Positions 8,230 through 17,283 of a stretch of 64,000 nucleotides of DNA are shown piece by piece. The position numbers and the translations under genes were made by a program. This DNA is from JAJPKK01 sp963824905 (GTDB taxonomy: Bacteria; Pseudomonadota; Alphaproteobacteria; Rhizobiales; Xanthobacteraceae). The notes under the pieces were generated by a model. The model did not search any database. It saw only the letters and a program-made list of their open reading frames with translations, and was not told where the DNA came from. How positions within the stretch are numbered: the first letter of the stretch is position 1; each line of letters starts with the position of its first letter. The stretch spans positions 62,001 through 126,000 of the forward strand of contig CAWGRH010000019.1 in the NCBI GenBank assembly GCA_963824905.1. Reading direction: 5' to 3'.

Positions 8230-8553
8230 TCATCCGCCGCCGCGGACGCGAACGGGTGCGCGCGCGACATCGGCGAACATCGCGGTGAGCGCCCCGATCG
8301 TCATGGCGATGAGGTCGGCGGGGGTCGGATGGCCGCGTTCTGCCCCGAACAGCGAGAGCTGCGAGACAAGAGCGGCGACCCAAATCACCAGCACGAGGGC
8401 GATCGCGCCGCCCTTCAACGTCGGGCGCCGCGTGAACATCATCGCGAGTCCCGCTGCGTTCTCAAACTCGGCGTCGAGGTAACGCAGCCCCCGCGCCAGC
8501 AGCCCGGGGATGATCGGGAAACGCATCGCTTCGATCGTCTCAAGGCTGCGCAT
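8230..8553 (-). CDS. Small membrane protein of unknown function
   Basis: A 107-residue protein with at least two hydrophobic segments (ALVLVIWVAALVSQLSLFG and a second around DLIAMTIGALTAMF), so probably in the inner membrane. A purine-rich GAGGAAAG lies just before the ATG. No family was recognised. A short stretch (RGLRYLDAEFENAAGLAMMF) is vaguely reminiscent of DoxX-type proteins, but that is not enough to call it. Confidence 0.5.
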   Translation of the reverse strand: MRSLETIEAMRFPIIPGLLARGLRYLDAEFENAAGLAMMFTRRPTLKGGAIALVLVIWVAALVSQLSLFGAERGHPTPADLIAMTIGALTAMFADVARAPVRVRGGG

Positions 8554-8888
8554 TGCTTTCCTCGCGGGTTCCTGCCGGGTCGAACACCACGCGGTTTTCC
8601 CATGGGCGTGCGGCGATCACTGTGATGACCGTCACGCTCAGTGGTGCCGTCGTTGCGCGCACGATGCGATGGGCCTGGGAGGGACACGCGTCGGGTGCCG
8701 TCATCCGTCCGGATCGACCGGCGCCATAGCTGGAAACCCCGGCGGAGCGTGCTATCGTAAGCCGGTGCGATCAGGGCGCATCCCGTCCACGGGAAGGGAA
8801 CACTCCCACCTGAGCCGAAGCTTCGACGGGGACCGACGACCCTCTTTCCGCCCGTTTCGTGGACACCGGGCAGTTGAGAAAGAGGTCC
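8554..8888. other. Intergenic region without recognisable gene
   Basis: A 335-base stretch between divergently oriented genes. It presumably holds their promoters. No RNA gene, repeat or convincing reading frame was seen. Confidence 0.45.
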
Positions 8889-10437
8889 ATGATGTCCGAT
8901 GAACCCTCAGGTTCCGGCGCCAAGCGTTTGGTCCGCCCGCTTCCCGCCAATCCGAATCTCGAGATGCAGCGAAAGCTCGCCAAAGCCCTGGCGCGCGACT
9001 ATTGGCGCGGTGGGGCGGAAGCGATCGAGCGCGTGCGTGCGGCACACCCGAAGCCTCCGGCAGCGCAAGATTTTGTTCTGAGCGATGCCCAGCTCGTGGT
9101 CGCGCGCGAATATGGCTTCGCCGGCTGGCCGCAATTGAAACGAAAAATCGAGTCGTCGACCAAAGCGCCGGCCGACCTGTTCAAGGCCGCGGTCGAAGCG
9201 GGCGACGTCGAAGAGGTGCGGCATCTGCTGCAGTCTCATGCCGATCTCGTCGCAATGATCAACGCGCCGATGTTCGCCTTCAAAAGCCAGGCCGTGCACG
9301 TCGCGCGGACCAATCTTGCGCTGCTGGATCTCCTGTTGGCCAACGGTGCCGATCTCAATGCCAGGACCGGCTGGGAAAAGGGCGGCTTCGGCGTCCTGGA
9401 ACAGGTGCGCCCGGACGAGGCCGCGCCGCTGATTGCCCGCGGCGCCCGGATCGATGTCTTCGCGGCGGCGAATCTCGGCATGATGACGGAGCTCGCGGCC
9501 TTGATCGCCGACGATCCGGCCCTCGTCCATGCCAAAGGCGGCGACGGCAAGCGGCCGCTGCATTTCGCACGCACGATCGAGGTCGCGCGATTTCTGCTCG
9601 ATCACGGCGCCGAGATCGACGCGCGCGACGATGACCACGACTCGACCCCGGCGCAGCACCTTATCGGCGATCGCCCCGAGGTCGCCGGGTTCCTCGTCGC
9701 GCAGGGCGCGCGATCCGACCTGCTGCTTGCTGCGGCGCTCGGTGACCTCGCGCTGGTGCGGCGCCATCTCGACGCCGACCCAGGCGCAATTGCCATGCGG
9801 GTCGATCAGGATTGGTTCCCGATGATCGATACCGCGGCAAACGGCGGGCATATCTATCAATGGACGCTCGGCTTCCATGTCTCGGCGTTCGATGTCGCGC
9901 GCAAGGGCGGCCATGCCGAGGTCCTGGGCCTGCTGCTCGAGCGGGCGGGTCCGCTTGATCGATTGATGGATGCGCTCTGGTGCGGCGATGACTGCCCGCG
10001 CCGAGGTAGTGCTCGCGGCAGACCCGCGGCTCGTGGCCGAGGCGCCGCCAGGGGTTCTGCACCAGGTCGCCGACGCCGCCCGGAACAACAACTATCCCGC
10101 CGTCCGGGCGATGCTCCGCCGCGGATTTCCGGTGACCGCGCGCTCACAGCACGGCGCGATGCCGCTGCACTGGGCGGCGTTCCACGGCAATCCGGACATG
10201 ATGGAGGAGGTCCTGCGCTGCAATCCGCCGATCGAGGCGCAGGATCGCCAATACCAGGGGACCGCGATGGGTTGGCTGATGCATGGCGCGCTCGCCCCAT
10301 GGGGATTTTCGACCGGTCGACACGGCGAGTGCGCGCGCCTGCTGCTCGCCGCCGGAGCCCGCGTGGACGAGGCGTCATTGCCGACCGGACATGATGCCAT
10401 CGATCGGGTGTTGCGCGACCACCTCATGACAGGCTGA
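8889..10437 (+). pseudogene. Ankyrin-repeat protein, split by a frameshift
   Basis: The first reading frame, from the ATG at 8889 (AGAGGT upstream), encodes a helical N-terminal region and then ankyrin units: DLFKAAVEAGDVEEVRHLL, LALLDLLLANGADLNART, RPLHFARTIEVARFLLDHGAE, AFDVARKGGHAEVLGLLL. Around 9986-10010, just after DRLMDALWCGD, ankyrin coding passes to the +1 frame and continues as VLAADPRLVA, QVADAARNNNYPAVRAMLRRG and MPLHWAAFHGNPDMMEEVL, ending at 10437. Joined, the product would be about 515 residues. Read as written, the first frame runs into Arg/Gly-rich nonsense. Ankyrin proteins bind other proteins; the partner is unknown. Either a recent pseudogene or a one-base sequence error. 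Confidence 0.75.
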
Positions 10438-10667
10438 GAGCAAATGCGCTCGATTTCTTCGCGGCGCCCGTGGATACGGCCGCGCAGGCAAACTGTGCGG
10501 CGATCGGCTAGGGCAATGACGAGCCGGGCGACTCGAACAAGCTCGGTGGCGCCATCGCTGGCGACGCTGGTGGCGGTGATGATCCGCTGCCGGGCGTCAG
10601 TTTTGACAGCTGGCGTGCCGGCCGCCGATCGCGCTAGATCACGCCCATCGCTCACGCGTTGAGCAAA

Positions 10668-10718
10668 GGGTCCCGGCCTCTCCCCAAGCCCCCAGCCCTT
10701 CCCCAGAGGCCGGGACCC
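10668..10718. repeat. Strong 14-bp inverted repeat in intergenic region
   Basis: The arms GGGTCCCGGCCTCT (10668-10681) and AGAGGCCGGGACCC (10705-10718) pair perfectly around a C-rich 23-base loop. The following plus-strand sequence is C/T-rich without a clean T run. The repeat sits in the 432-base gap (10438-10869) between the ankyrin pseudogene and a secreted protein gene and could end transcription of the former or be a REP-type element. Nothing else was recognised in the gap. Confidence 0.65.
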
Positions 10719-10869
10719 CGTTCTCCTCCTCAAACCATCATCCACCGAACTCCCGCACCTGCGCATCGGCGAAGGGCGGGCGCGGTTTGCATTTCAAGCC
10801 CGCGATCGTGGTACAATGTTGTGGCTTGGCGCCGGCGTTCGCTCGGCGGACGCGAGGGGAGAGGGGCTT

Positions 10870-11349
10870 ATGCGGTTGCTTGGATCATCGCTTTGGGCGT
10901 CGATGTCGGTCGCGGCGGTCGTCGCCAGTGCGCCGGCCTACGCCCAGTTGGTGCCGCCGGCGCCGCAAATCAACATCTACGAGCAGGCGGCGTCGAAAAC
11001 CTGTATCCGCACGGCCGGCTGCCGGGTCGATTTCGGCGTGGTCCCGAAGAACCTCAATGTCCTGCGGGTGTCCTGTCTGATCGCCGTCCAGACCAATCAG
11101 GCTCCCGCGCTGATCAGCGACTTCGAACTCGGACATGTGAGCTCTGACCAGAGCAACTACACCTTTGGTCAGTATCTCGCGCCGCTCGAGTTGCTCAGCA
11201 CGGCGGGTCCCGACCAGTTCTACATCGCCAACGCCGCCGCCCTGCACGCGGTGCCGACAGGCTATCGCCCGTCAATCCTCGTCGTTACCCGTATCGATCC
11301 GAGCGTGCCGATTGCCATGCAGTGCTCGATCCACGGCTCCACCAATTAA
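10870..11349 (+). CDS. Secreted protein of unknown function
   Basis: A 159-residue exported protein. The signal peptide MRLLGSSLWASMSVAAVVASAPAYA is followed by a mature part rich in hydrophobic and polar residues with three cysteines (KTCIRTAGCRVDF and MQCSI). The ATG at 10870 follows GAGGGGAGAGGGG. No family was recognised; the mature part (FGVVPKNLNVLRVSCLIAVQTNQ) has a beta-rich look. Probably periplasmic. Confidence 0.6.
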   Translation: MRLLGSSLWASMSVAAVVASAPAYAQLVPPAPQINIYEQAASKTCIRTAGCRVDFGVVPKNLNVLRVSCLIAVQTNQAPALISDFELGHVSSDQSNYTFGQYLAPLELLSTAGPDQFYIANAAALHAVPTGYRPSILVVTRIDPSVPIAMQCSIHGSTN

Positions 11350-11597
11350 GCTCGGGGCGCGCGGCTCAGCCGTTTTGGGACCAGAAATCACAGGCGCGGC
11401 TATGCTGCGGTGCGGCACTAGAGCGTCTGCCGGGCCGGATTAATCCGATATAAAGCTAAATCTTCACAAGCGTGCGTCATCCGCCCGAAAATGCATAGCC
11501 TTGAAACCATGGTCGCCTAATTTTTCGTCGTTCGCGAGTTCAAGCCATCGGCTGTTGGAGTCGTCGGACTATCTTTCGGTCCAGAGGAGGCAATCCC

Positions 11598-11816
11598 ATG
11601 AAGAGCATCGTCATCGCCTTGGCCGCCGGCGCCGGAATCCTGTTGGTTCCCGCACTGCAGGCCTCGGCCGCGCCGGCCAACGGCGCCGCCATCGTCAATG
11701 GCCAGCAGCAGATCGATTCGGTGATCACCGCCGGCAAGAAGAACAAGACCGGGCGCTGCCGCGCGGACTTCGTCCGCGATCGCGCCGGCTACTGCGTGCC
11801 GAATCCGCACGCCTGA
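11598..11816 (+). CDS. Small secreted cysteine-containing protein
   Basis: A 72-residue protein with a clear signal peptide (MKSIVIALAAGAGILLVPALQASAA) and a ~47-residue mature part containing two cysteines (GRCRADF and GYCVPNP) that could form a disulfide. A strong Shine-Dalgarno (AGAGGAGG) precedes the ATG. No known domain was recognised. The 248 bases before it hold nothing recognisable. Confidence 0.6.
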   Translation: MKSIVIALAAGAGILLVPALQASAAPANGAAIVNGQQQIDSVITAGKKNKTGRCRADFVRDRAGYCVPNPHA

Positions 11817-11930
11817 TCGGGTCCATTCGGACCCCAGCGCCAAGTAGGCCTGAGTTCCGCCGGCCGGCACCCGTCGTGCCGCCGGCGGCTTCGCCGTGCC
11901 GGTCGGTCACCGGCGGTCAGGGATGTCGTC

Positions 11931-12203
11931 GTGCCCGGCAAGCGCATCCAGTTCGACGACGAGACCTGGCATGCGCTCAACCTGTTGGCCCATGACCGGA
12001 TGCAGGACTTCCAGGAACTCGCCGATGAGGCGTTCCGCGACCTGCTGGCGAAGCACGACCGCCCGACCGACCTGAAGACCGCATTGCGCCGGAGTGTGGA
12101 GGCGGAGAAAGAGCCTGCGGAGAAAAAGTCGACTGAGAGAAAGTCGACTGAGAGAAAGTCGGCGGGGAAAAAGCCGATGGGGAAGGGGCGTGCCAAACCC
12201 TAG
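11931..12203 (+). CDS. Small protein with RHH-like N-terminus and lysine-rich tail
   Basis: A 90-residue protein. The first ~45 residues (RIQFDDETWHALNLLAHDR, DFQELADEAFRDLLAK) have the strand-helix-helix pattern of ribbon-helix-helix DNA-binding proteins. The last ~35 residues are a highly basic Lys/Glu tail with a tandem repeat KSTER, encoded by a 15-bp DNA repeat near 12127-12160, ending GKKPMGKGRAKP. The likely start is a GTG at 11931 with a weak AGGGA upstream. A DNA-binding or nucleoid-associated role is inferred; there is no adjacent toxin gene to suggest an antitoxin. Confidence 0.6.
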   Translation: MPGKRIQFDDETWHALNLLAHDRMQDFQELADEAFRDLLAKHDRPTDLKTALRRSVEAEKEPAEKKSTERKSTERKSAGKKPMGKGRAKP

Positions 12204-12268
12204 AGACGCCGAGTATTGAAAAGCGGATCGAAGCCGCAGTTGAACCGGCTGCGCCGCAACCGCCGCAC

Positions 12269-12499
12269 CTAGCCCATCTGGTCCGAGACTTCCATCAAAG
12301 CCCGGCAGCACAGCCGATCGGGGTCGGTTTCCCCAGCGGCGGCGAGCTCGATAATCTTCGCGAGCACGAGAGCGGTCGCAGCATCGTCATGATTGGGGCC
12401 GAGATCGAGAATCTCGCACGCCTTGTCATGGGCGCGCTGCATTACATCGACGAGGTGAGGATCCACGGAGAGATCCTCGAAGCGTTCCCTGCCCGACAT
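12269..12499 (-). CDS. Small protein of unknown function
   Basis: A 76-residue, acidic, helical protein starting MSGRERFEDLSVDPHLVDVM, with two cysteines near the end (RLCCRALMEVSDQMG). The reading frame is open further upstream, but the ATG at 12499 has purine-rich AGAGAGAAAAA before it. It converges with the RHH-like gene. No family was recognised. From 12500 to 12829 nothing was found. Confidence 0.5.
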   Translation of the reverse strand: MSGRERFEDLSVDPHLVDVMQRAHDKACEILDLGPNHDDAATALVLAKIIELAAAGETDPDRLCCRALMEVSDQMG

Positions 12500-12829
12500 T
12501 CTATTTTTCTCTCTGGTGCGGTCCGGTTCACGCCGAATCGGCCCGCGCTCCGAAGAATTTTGCTGCTTATCATCGAGGTGCCCGCGACTGCGTGCGAATG
12601 CTCGATGTGTCAGCCCCAATCATCCGGCCAGTCGGCGGTGAACGTCAACTTAAATTCCCGTTTCTTTTTTGACCGGAGCGTTCACTTGGTGCGATGGGGC
12701 GCGCAAATTGTTCCGCGGAACACGGCCATCTCGCTGCGAGCCGCAGCGCATCGCTGCACCGGGCGGCACTGCCGTGTTGTCAGGGTAGCGCCGGGTTCCC
12801 GGCAGATGCGGCGTCGATTGTGCGCGCGG

Positions 12830-13036
12830 TCAGCATGGACCGCTTCGCGTAGGCCGCACGCAGCGGTCGATGATCCAGATGAGCCCCATCCAGACCGCCA
12901 CGAACATAGGAACGGAGATGAGAGAGCGCAGGCTCGCGCCATCGAGGGTGCCCCCGATCGCCCACAGCAGCAAACCCATGCCGGCAAGGAGCAGCTTGGC
13001 GTTTCGCGACAGATTGAGAGGGTTCGTGGTGTCCAT
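12830..13036 (-). CDS. Small two-helix membrane protein
   Basis: A 68-residue protein with two hydrophobic segments (LLLAGMGLLLWAIGG and VPMFVAVWMGLIWII) and a short cytosolic or periplasmic tail ending in Cys. It starts MDTTNPLNLSRNAKL. No family was recognised; it may be a small inner-membrane protein. Support is limited to composition and frame. Confidence 0.4.
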   Translation of the reverse strand: MDTTNPLNLSRNAKLLLAGMGLLLWAIGGTLDGASLRSLISVPMFVAVWMGLIWIIDRCVRPTRSGPC

Positions 13037-13331
13037 GCGCGCGGTGCTACACGCCGGAGACGTGACGATTATGGCAGCAGCTATGCGGCCGCTGTAGCCC
13101 AGTCACATCACGGCCGAAGACCTGAGCCCTTGGAAAGAGGCAGCATGAATGCGCCGCTTGCGGCACTTGGGAATCTCGTCGTGGCGTAGGTCAGCGCGGC
13201 GGCGGCACTCGCCGCGCTCAGGATGATGGCCCGTGCCGATTAACCTGCGCGGATAGTTCGCCGCGGGATATCTGGAGCGCCGGGATCGCGCCGATCGCGC
13301 TCATGAGATAGCGGCGCGATCGCCGAAAAGG

Positions 13332-13349
13332 AAAAACCCCGCTCGGGGC
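13332..13349 (-). terminator. Rho-independent terminator downstream of the TSUP genes
   Basis: On the minus strand a CCCCG/CGGGG stem, extendable outward on the 5' side, is followed by five T residues. It lies about 115 bases beyond the stop of the gene at 13463-14233. Apart from this hairpin the 425-base interval 13037-13462 holds nothing recognisable. Confidence 0.7.
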
Positions 13350-13462
13350 GGGGCCAAGTCTGAGGAACCGTCCCGTACCGGGACGAGCGAGTGGATCATT
13401 GGGAACCCGCAGGACGTTTTGATGGCGATCTCATGTCTTTTTTGGGCGTGCTCTGTTGCCCC

Positions 13463-14233
13463 TCAAAAGTGCGCCGGGGCCCGGCTTATCGAGAGCAGAG
13501 CCGCGCCGATCATTCCGGCGCCGGTCGCCACCAGGAGCAGGCATGCGATGGTTCGCAGGAGATCGAGACGAAGTGGCGGAGGGCGGATCGCAGCAAAGGA
13601 AGTCACCACGAAGACCACCGGAATGGCCTCGGCCGCGAGTTGCACCGCGTCGAGCGAGAATTGCCCGGCGGGCACCACGAGAGCGAGGCGCAGCAGGGCT
13701 CCCATTCCGAAGAAGAGGATGAGGGACTCCTGGATGCGCGCATGGGGCAACGGCTGCCGGTACATGAGGTAGACGAGCGGCGGCCCCGGGGCGGAGAACA
13801 TTCCGCCGAGCAGCCCCGAAATGCCGCCCGAGACAACGAACGCGCTGCGCGACGAGACGGTCTTCAACGGCTCGGCGGCATGCCAGAGCAGCAGCGCGCA
13901 GAGCACGACGCTGATGCCGAGAATCAGGCGCAAGACCTCGTAGGCCGTATCGGCGAGCCAGGTCAGCAGGATCGTGCCGGCGACCGCGCCGACGACGCTC
14001 GCCGCGAATGCCGGCCACAATGATTGCTCCAATCGCAGCGGCCAGCGCCGGTAAAGGAACGTACCGGCGGTGGTCGCCATGATCACCGTCACCGCATTGA
14101 TCGCGTCGACAAGCGGGATGAGATTGGTCGCCCCGACGAGGCCGAGCAGGATCAGCGCCAAGGCAAAACCGGTGAGGGTCTGGGCATAGACGGCGAGCGC
14201 GACGAATATCAGGAACAGCAGGTGGGTCTGCAT
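13463..14233 (-). CDS. TSUP (TauE/SafE) family permease
   Basis: A 256-residue integral membrane protein with seven to eight hydrophobic segments and the two half-repeats of the TSUP family. It starts MQTHLLFLIFVALAVYAQ, with GFALALILLGL in the first half and the conserved glycine-proline stretch SGGISGLLGGMFSAPGPPLV opening the second. Characterised relatives (TauE, SafE) export or import sulfite, sulfonates or related anions. It lies 105 bases downstream of a second TSUP gene on the same strand, and the pair is divergent from a sulfatase gene, so a role in handling the released sulfur oxyanion is inferred. Confidence 0.8.
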   Translation of the reverse strand: MQTHLLFLIFVALAVYAQTLTGFALALILLGLVGATNLIPLVDAINAVTVIMATTAGTFLYRRWPLRLEQSLWPAFAASVVGAVAGTILLTWLADTAYEVLRLILGISVVLCALLLWHAAEPLKTVSSRSAFVVSGGISGLLGGMFSAPGPPLVYLMYRQPLPHARIQESLILFFGMGALLRLALVVPAGQFSLDAVQLAAEAIPVVFVVTSFAAIRPPPLRLDLLRTIACLLLVATGAGMIGAALLSISRAPAHF

Positions 14234-14338
14234 CGGGGAGGGCAGGTGAGGGGATCAGGGGCGCGCCATTATACGCTGCGTGAGGGTCGCGGGGGCACCC
14301 TTTCCCGGTCGGCGGCTCGATGCCGGATCAGCAGGAAG

Positions 14339-15112
14339 TCACGGCGATGGAACCCGTCCCAGCCATCGGGCGAGGAGCAGCAGCGTTTCGAGCGTGACGC
14401 TGATCTGCAGCACCAGATAGACCCACTTTCTCGCGTTGTCGGACGCGGCAAAGCCCGACGCCGTGTAGGAGCCGATCGCGGTGCCGGCGGCGAGCCACGC
14501 AGCCACCGACCAATCGACCTTTCCGGCATCGCCGTAAATAGCGGACGACAGGGCGAACAGGACGAGGCCGGTGACGACCTTGATCGGATTGGCTTTGCTC
14601 AGGGGCAACCCCATCAGCAACACCAACACGACGAGCCGCAGGATCGCGCTGTCGACGGCGATCACGCCTCCGTAAAAGCAGAGCAGGGAATAGATGAATG
14701 CACCCGCGCGCTCGGGCACGAGGGGACTGGTCGCACCAGTCGAGAGCCAGCGGTTGGGTTTGATGTAGACCAGGATCATCGAGACCACGGAGGTCAGCAC
14801 GATGATTGTCAGCATTTCATTCGAATGGATGAGCGTGCCAAGGAAGGCGCCGACGATCGCCCCCGCAACGGTAGCAACGAGCAAAGGAATCGTTGCTTTC
14901 CATTCGATCTTCTTCTTCCGGATGAGAACGATGGTCGCGATGATGCCGCCGACCGTAAGATTGAGCCTGCTCGTGGCGTTGGCTTGATCGGCGGTAAGGC
15001 CCAAAGCCAGCAGGACAGGCAAAACCACGGTCACCCCGCCTCCCGCGAGAACGCTCAGGCCGCCGGCGAGAACGCCGATCAGGACAGTCGCCGTCGCAGC
15101 GATGAACGTCAT
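14339..15112 (-). CDS. TSUP (TauE/SafE) family permease
   Basis: A 257-residue TSUP permease, distinct from its neighbour. The first half contains VLAGGLSVLAGGGVTVVLPVLL and NATSRLNLTVGGI; the second contains FYGGVIAVDSAILRLVVLVLL. About eight hydrophobic segments are visible, which places it in the inner membrane. Its start codon overlaps the stop of the upstream 87-residue gene (ATGA), implying translational coupling. As with the neighbouring permease, sulfite, sulfate or sulfonate export is the likely role given the sulfatase next door, but the substrate cannot be read from the sequence. Confidence 0.8.
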   Translation of the reverse strand: MTFIAATATVLIGVLAGGLSVLAGGGVTVVLPVLLALGLTADQANATSRLNLTVGGIIATIVLIRKKKIEWKATIPLLVATVAGAIVGAFLGTLIHSNEMLTIIVLTSVVSMILVYIKPNRWLSTGATSPLVPERAGAFIYSLLCFYGGVIAVDSAILRLVVLVLLMGLPLSKANPIKVVTGLVLFALSSAIYGDAGKVDWSVAAWLAAGTAIGSYTASGFAASDNARKWVYLVLQISVTLETLLLLARWLGRVPSP

Positions 15113-15372
15113 CGAAATGTCACCTGCTGCTCGAGGATTTCATCGAAACGGGAGCGGCCTTCGCCCAGCCGGGTGAGCGATTTGACCAGCGAACGCGGTT
15201 CTTGGCTCGGGTCACCATGCAAACACAGCGCTTGAATCGCGTCCAGCGTAACTTGGGAAAGGTGCTCCTGCGGGTGCGTCACGTTCGGTTTCCGATTCAA
15301 CTTGAACGAATGCAGCATCTCGTTGTGATCGATCGCGTCGTTAGGATAGAGATGGAACGCACGTAGGAACAA
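15109..15372 (-). CDS. Small protein coupled to the TSUP gene, unknown function
   Basis: An 87-residue reading frame ending in an ATGA overlap with the downstream TSUP permease gene, which is the main reason to believe it. The sequence (FKLNRKPNVTHPQEHLSQ, LDAIQALCLHGDPSQEP, LGEGRSRFDEILEQQ) is soluble and helical. It could be the remnant of a larger enzyme or a small partner protein. The start may be the ATG at 15372 or an internal ATG. No family was recognised. Confidence 0.4.
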   Translation of the reverse strand: MFLRAFHLYPNDAIDHNEMLHSFKLNRKPNVTHPQEHLSQVTLDAIQALCLHGDPSQEPRSLVKSLTRLGEGRSRFDEILEQQVTFR

Positions 15373-15460
15373 ACGCGGCGTGATCTCGAAGAGCGCCTAC
15401 CGAATGCTTTCGGCGCACCGCGCGGCGATGCCATCAGGAGGCGGTTAATGAACTGCTTTC

Positions 15461-17203
15461 ATGTCGACGCGAGAGGTCGCTTCGCTTTTCGCGCGGTTGA
15501 AGCCCAATTTGAGTGGGCTCGCATGCGGACTAAGCCTGCTCCTTGCCGCAACGGCGTTTGCGCCGCTCGCGCAGGCCCAAGTCCCGGGGGCTTCGGCAAC
15601 GAGCCGCCCGCTGAATGTCATTCTGGTGCTGCGGGATCAAACGCGCTCCCAATTGCCGAGCGGCGCCGGATACGACACGCCCGCGCTCGACAGGCTCGCC
15701 CAGCAAGGGATCAACTTCCGCAATCACTACATCGCCTCGGCGATGTGCACGCCGTCGCGCGCGGCGATCTACAGCGGGCAGCCGCCGCAGGTCAACGGCG
15801 TCTTCGACCAGTTGGAAGCGGGCTATGTGCCGAGCTTGCGAAAAGACCGGCCCAACATGGGCTCGATGATGAAGAAGCTCGGCTACCGCACGGCATTCTA
15901 CGGCAAATGGGAGATGGATTTCGCCATCGTGACACCGAGCCCGGCCGTCAATTACAGCGAGGCGCTGCAGCCCTATGGCTTCGATATCTACCAGCCCGAC
16001 GGCGACAAGACCGGGACGCCGGACCAGGGCTACAAGACCGATACCTACACCGCGGCCGAAAGCGTGCGCTGGCTGCGGGGCAACGTGCCCGAACTGCGCG
16101 AAAAGGCGCAGCCGTTCTTCATGGTCGTGAGCTTCGTCAACCCGCACGACATCATGTATGCGGACGCCAATTTACCGGGTACGCCGCAAGCGCAGAAGGC
16201 GGTCATCAACGGCGTGCTCACCGCGCCGCCGAACAATTCGCTTTACAGCAAGCGGTGGAACACCGCTCCCTCGCCGACCCTGCAGGAGAGGCTCTCGGCG
16301 CCGGGGATGCCTGCGGCTTTGACCGAGTACCATGCCGGCTGGTCGGGGGCGCTGGGCACAATTCCGGTCAACCGGCCCGACATGTGGCGCGCGTTCAACG
16401 ACTATTACCTCAACACGATCCGCGACACCGACAGCGCCCTCCAGCAGCTGCTCAGCGGACTGGACGAATTGAGTCTCTGGGACAACACGGTCGTGATCTT
16501 CACGGCAGACCACGGCGAGATGGCCGGCGACCACGGCGGCCTGCGGGGCAAGGGCCCCTTCGCCTACGAAGGAAATTCCCACGTGCCGTTGATCGTCGTC
16601 CACCCCGATTATCCCCGCGGCCAATCGTCCGCCGTTCTCACGAGCCACCTCGACCTGATGCCGAGCCTGCCGGGGCTCGCGCGGGTGCCCGAGCCACAGC
16701 GGCGCGACGCGGTGAAGGATTTACCCGGCCACGATTTTTCCGTCGTCATGGCGAATGCGCAAACCGCAGGTCTTCAGGCCGTCCGCCCCGGCGTCCTGTT
16801 CAACTACGTCGCGCCCCTGACCATCGACGCGGATTATTGCCTCGCCGGAATGACGCAGCTGCTTCAGGGAAAGGTCACGCCGCCCTTGACGGAGCTGCAG
16901 CCAAAGCTCGGCAAGCGGGGATTTCTCAGCTTCGTCTACGACGGGCGATACAAGTTCGCGCGCTACTATGCGCCGGCCAATTTCAATACGCCGGACACGC
17001 TCGAGCAGATCGTGCGCAACAACGACCTCCAGCTCTTCGACCTCACGAACGACCCGCGCGAAGAGCACAATCTCGCAGTCGATCCGGAGAAGAACAAGGA
17101 AATCATCCTGCGCATGAATGCCCTGCTCAACGAGCTCATCGCCAAGGAAGTGGGCAAGAACGACGGCAGCTTCCTGCCGGCCGCGATCCGACCCAAACAG
17201 TGA
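15461..17203 (+). CDS. Periplasmic type I sulfatase (formylglycine-dependent)
   Basis: A 580-residue sulfatase of the alkaline-phosphatase superfamily, hydrolysing sulfate esters. It has a signal peptide (to LAQAQ at about residue 40), metal ligand D59 in VLRDQTR, and the formylglycine motif CTPSR with C96 as the residue to be oxidised. Further motifs are AFYGKWEMDF, VIFTADHGEMAGDHG and GNSHVPLIVVHP, plus a C-terminal LFDLTNDPREEHNLA segment typical of arylsulfatases. An excellent Shine-Dalgarno (AGGAGG, 15436-15441) is spaced for an ATG at 15448, which opens a different frame; the sulfatase ATG at 15461 lies 20 bases away. A one-base shift near the start is therefore possible. Divergent from two sulfur-oxyanion-type permeases. 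Confidence 0.85.
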   Translation: MSTREVASLFARLKPNLSGLACGLSLLLAATAFAPLAQAQVPGASATSRPLNVILVLRDQTRSQLPSGAGYDTPALDRLAQQGINFRNHYIASAMCTPSRAAIYSGQPPQVNGVFDQLEAGYVPSLRKDRPNMGSMMKKLGYRTAFYGKWEMDFAIVTPSPAVNYSEALQPYGFDIYQPDGDKTGTPDQGYKTDTYTAAESVRWLRGNVPELREKAQPFFMVVSFVNPHDIMYADANLPGTPQAQKAVINGVLTAPPNNSLYSKRWNTAPSPTLQERLSAPGMPAALTEYHAGWSGALGTIPVNRPDMWRAFNDYYLNTIRDTDSALQQLLSGLDELSLWDNTVVIFTADHGEMAGDHGGLRGKGPFAYEGNSHVPLIVVHPDYPRGQSSAVLTSHLDLMPSLPGLARVPEPQRRDAVKDLPGHDFSVVMANAQTAGLQAVRPGVLFNYVAPLTIDADYCLAGMTQLLQGKVTPPLTELQPKLGKRGFLSFVYDGRYKFARYYAPANFNTPDTLEQIVRNNDLQLFDLTNDPREEHNLAVDPEKNKEIILRMNALLNELIAKEVGKNDGSFLPAAIRPKQ

Positions 17204-17283
17204 TCTCGACGGCGGGCGTGCCCGGGGGAGCGCGATGCCGGAGTCGTTGATTTACACTCAGTCGTCATGGCCGGGCTTGACCT

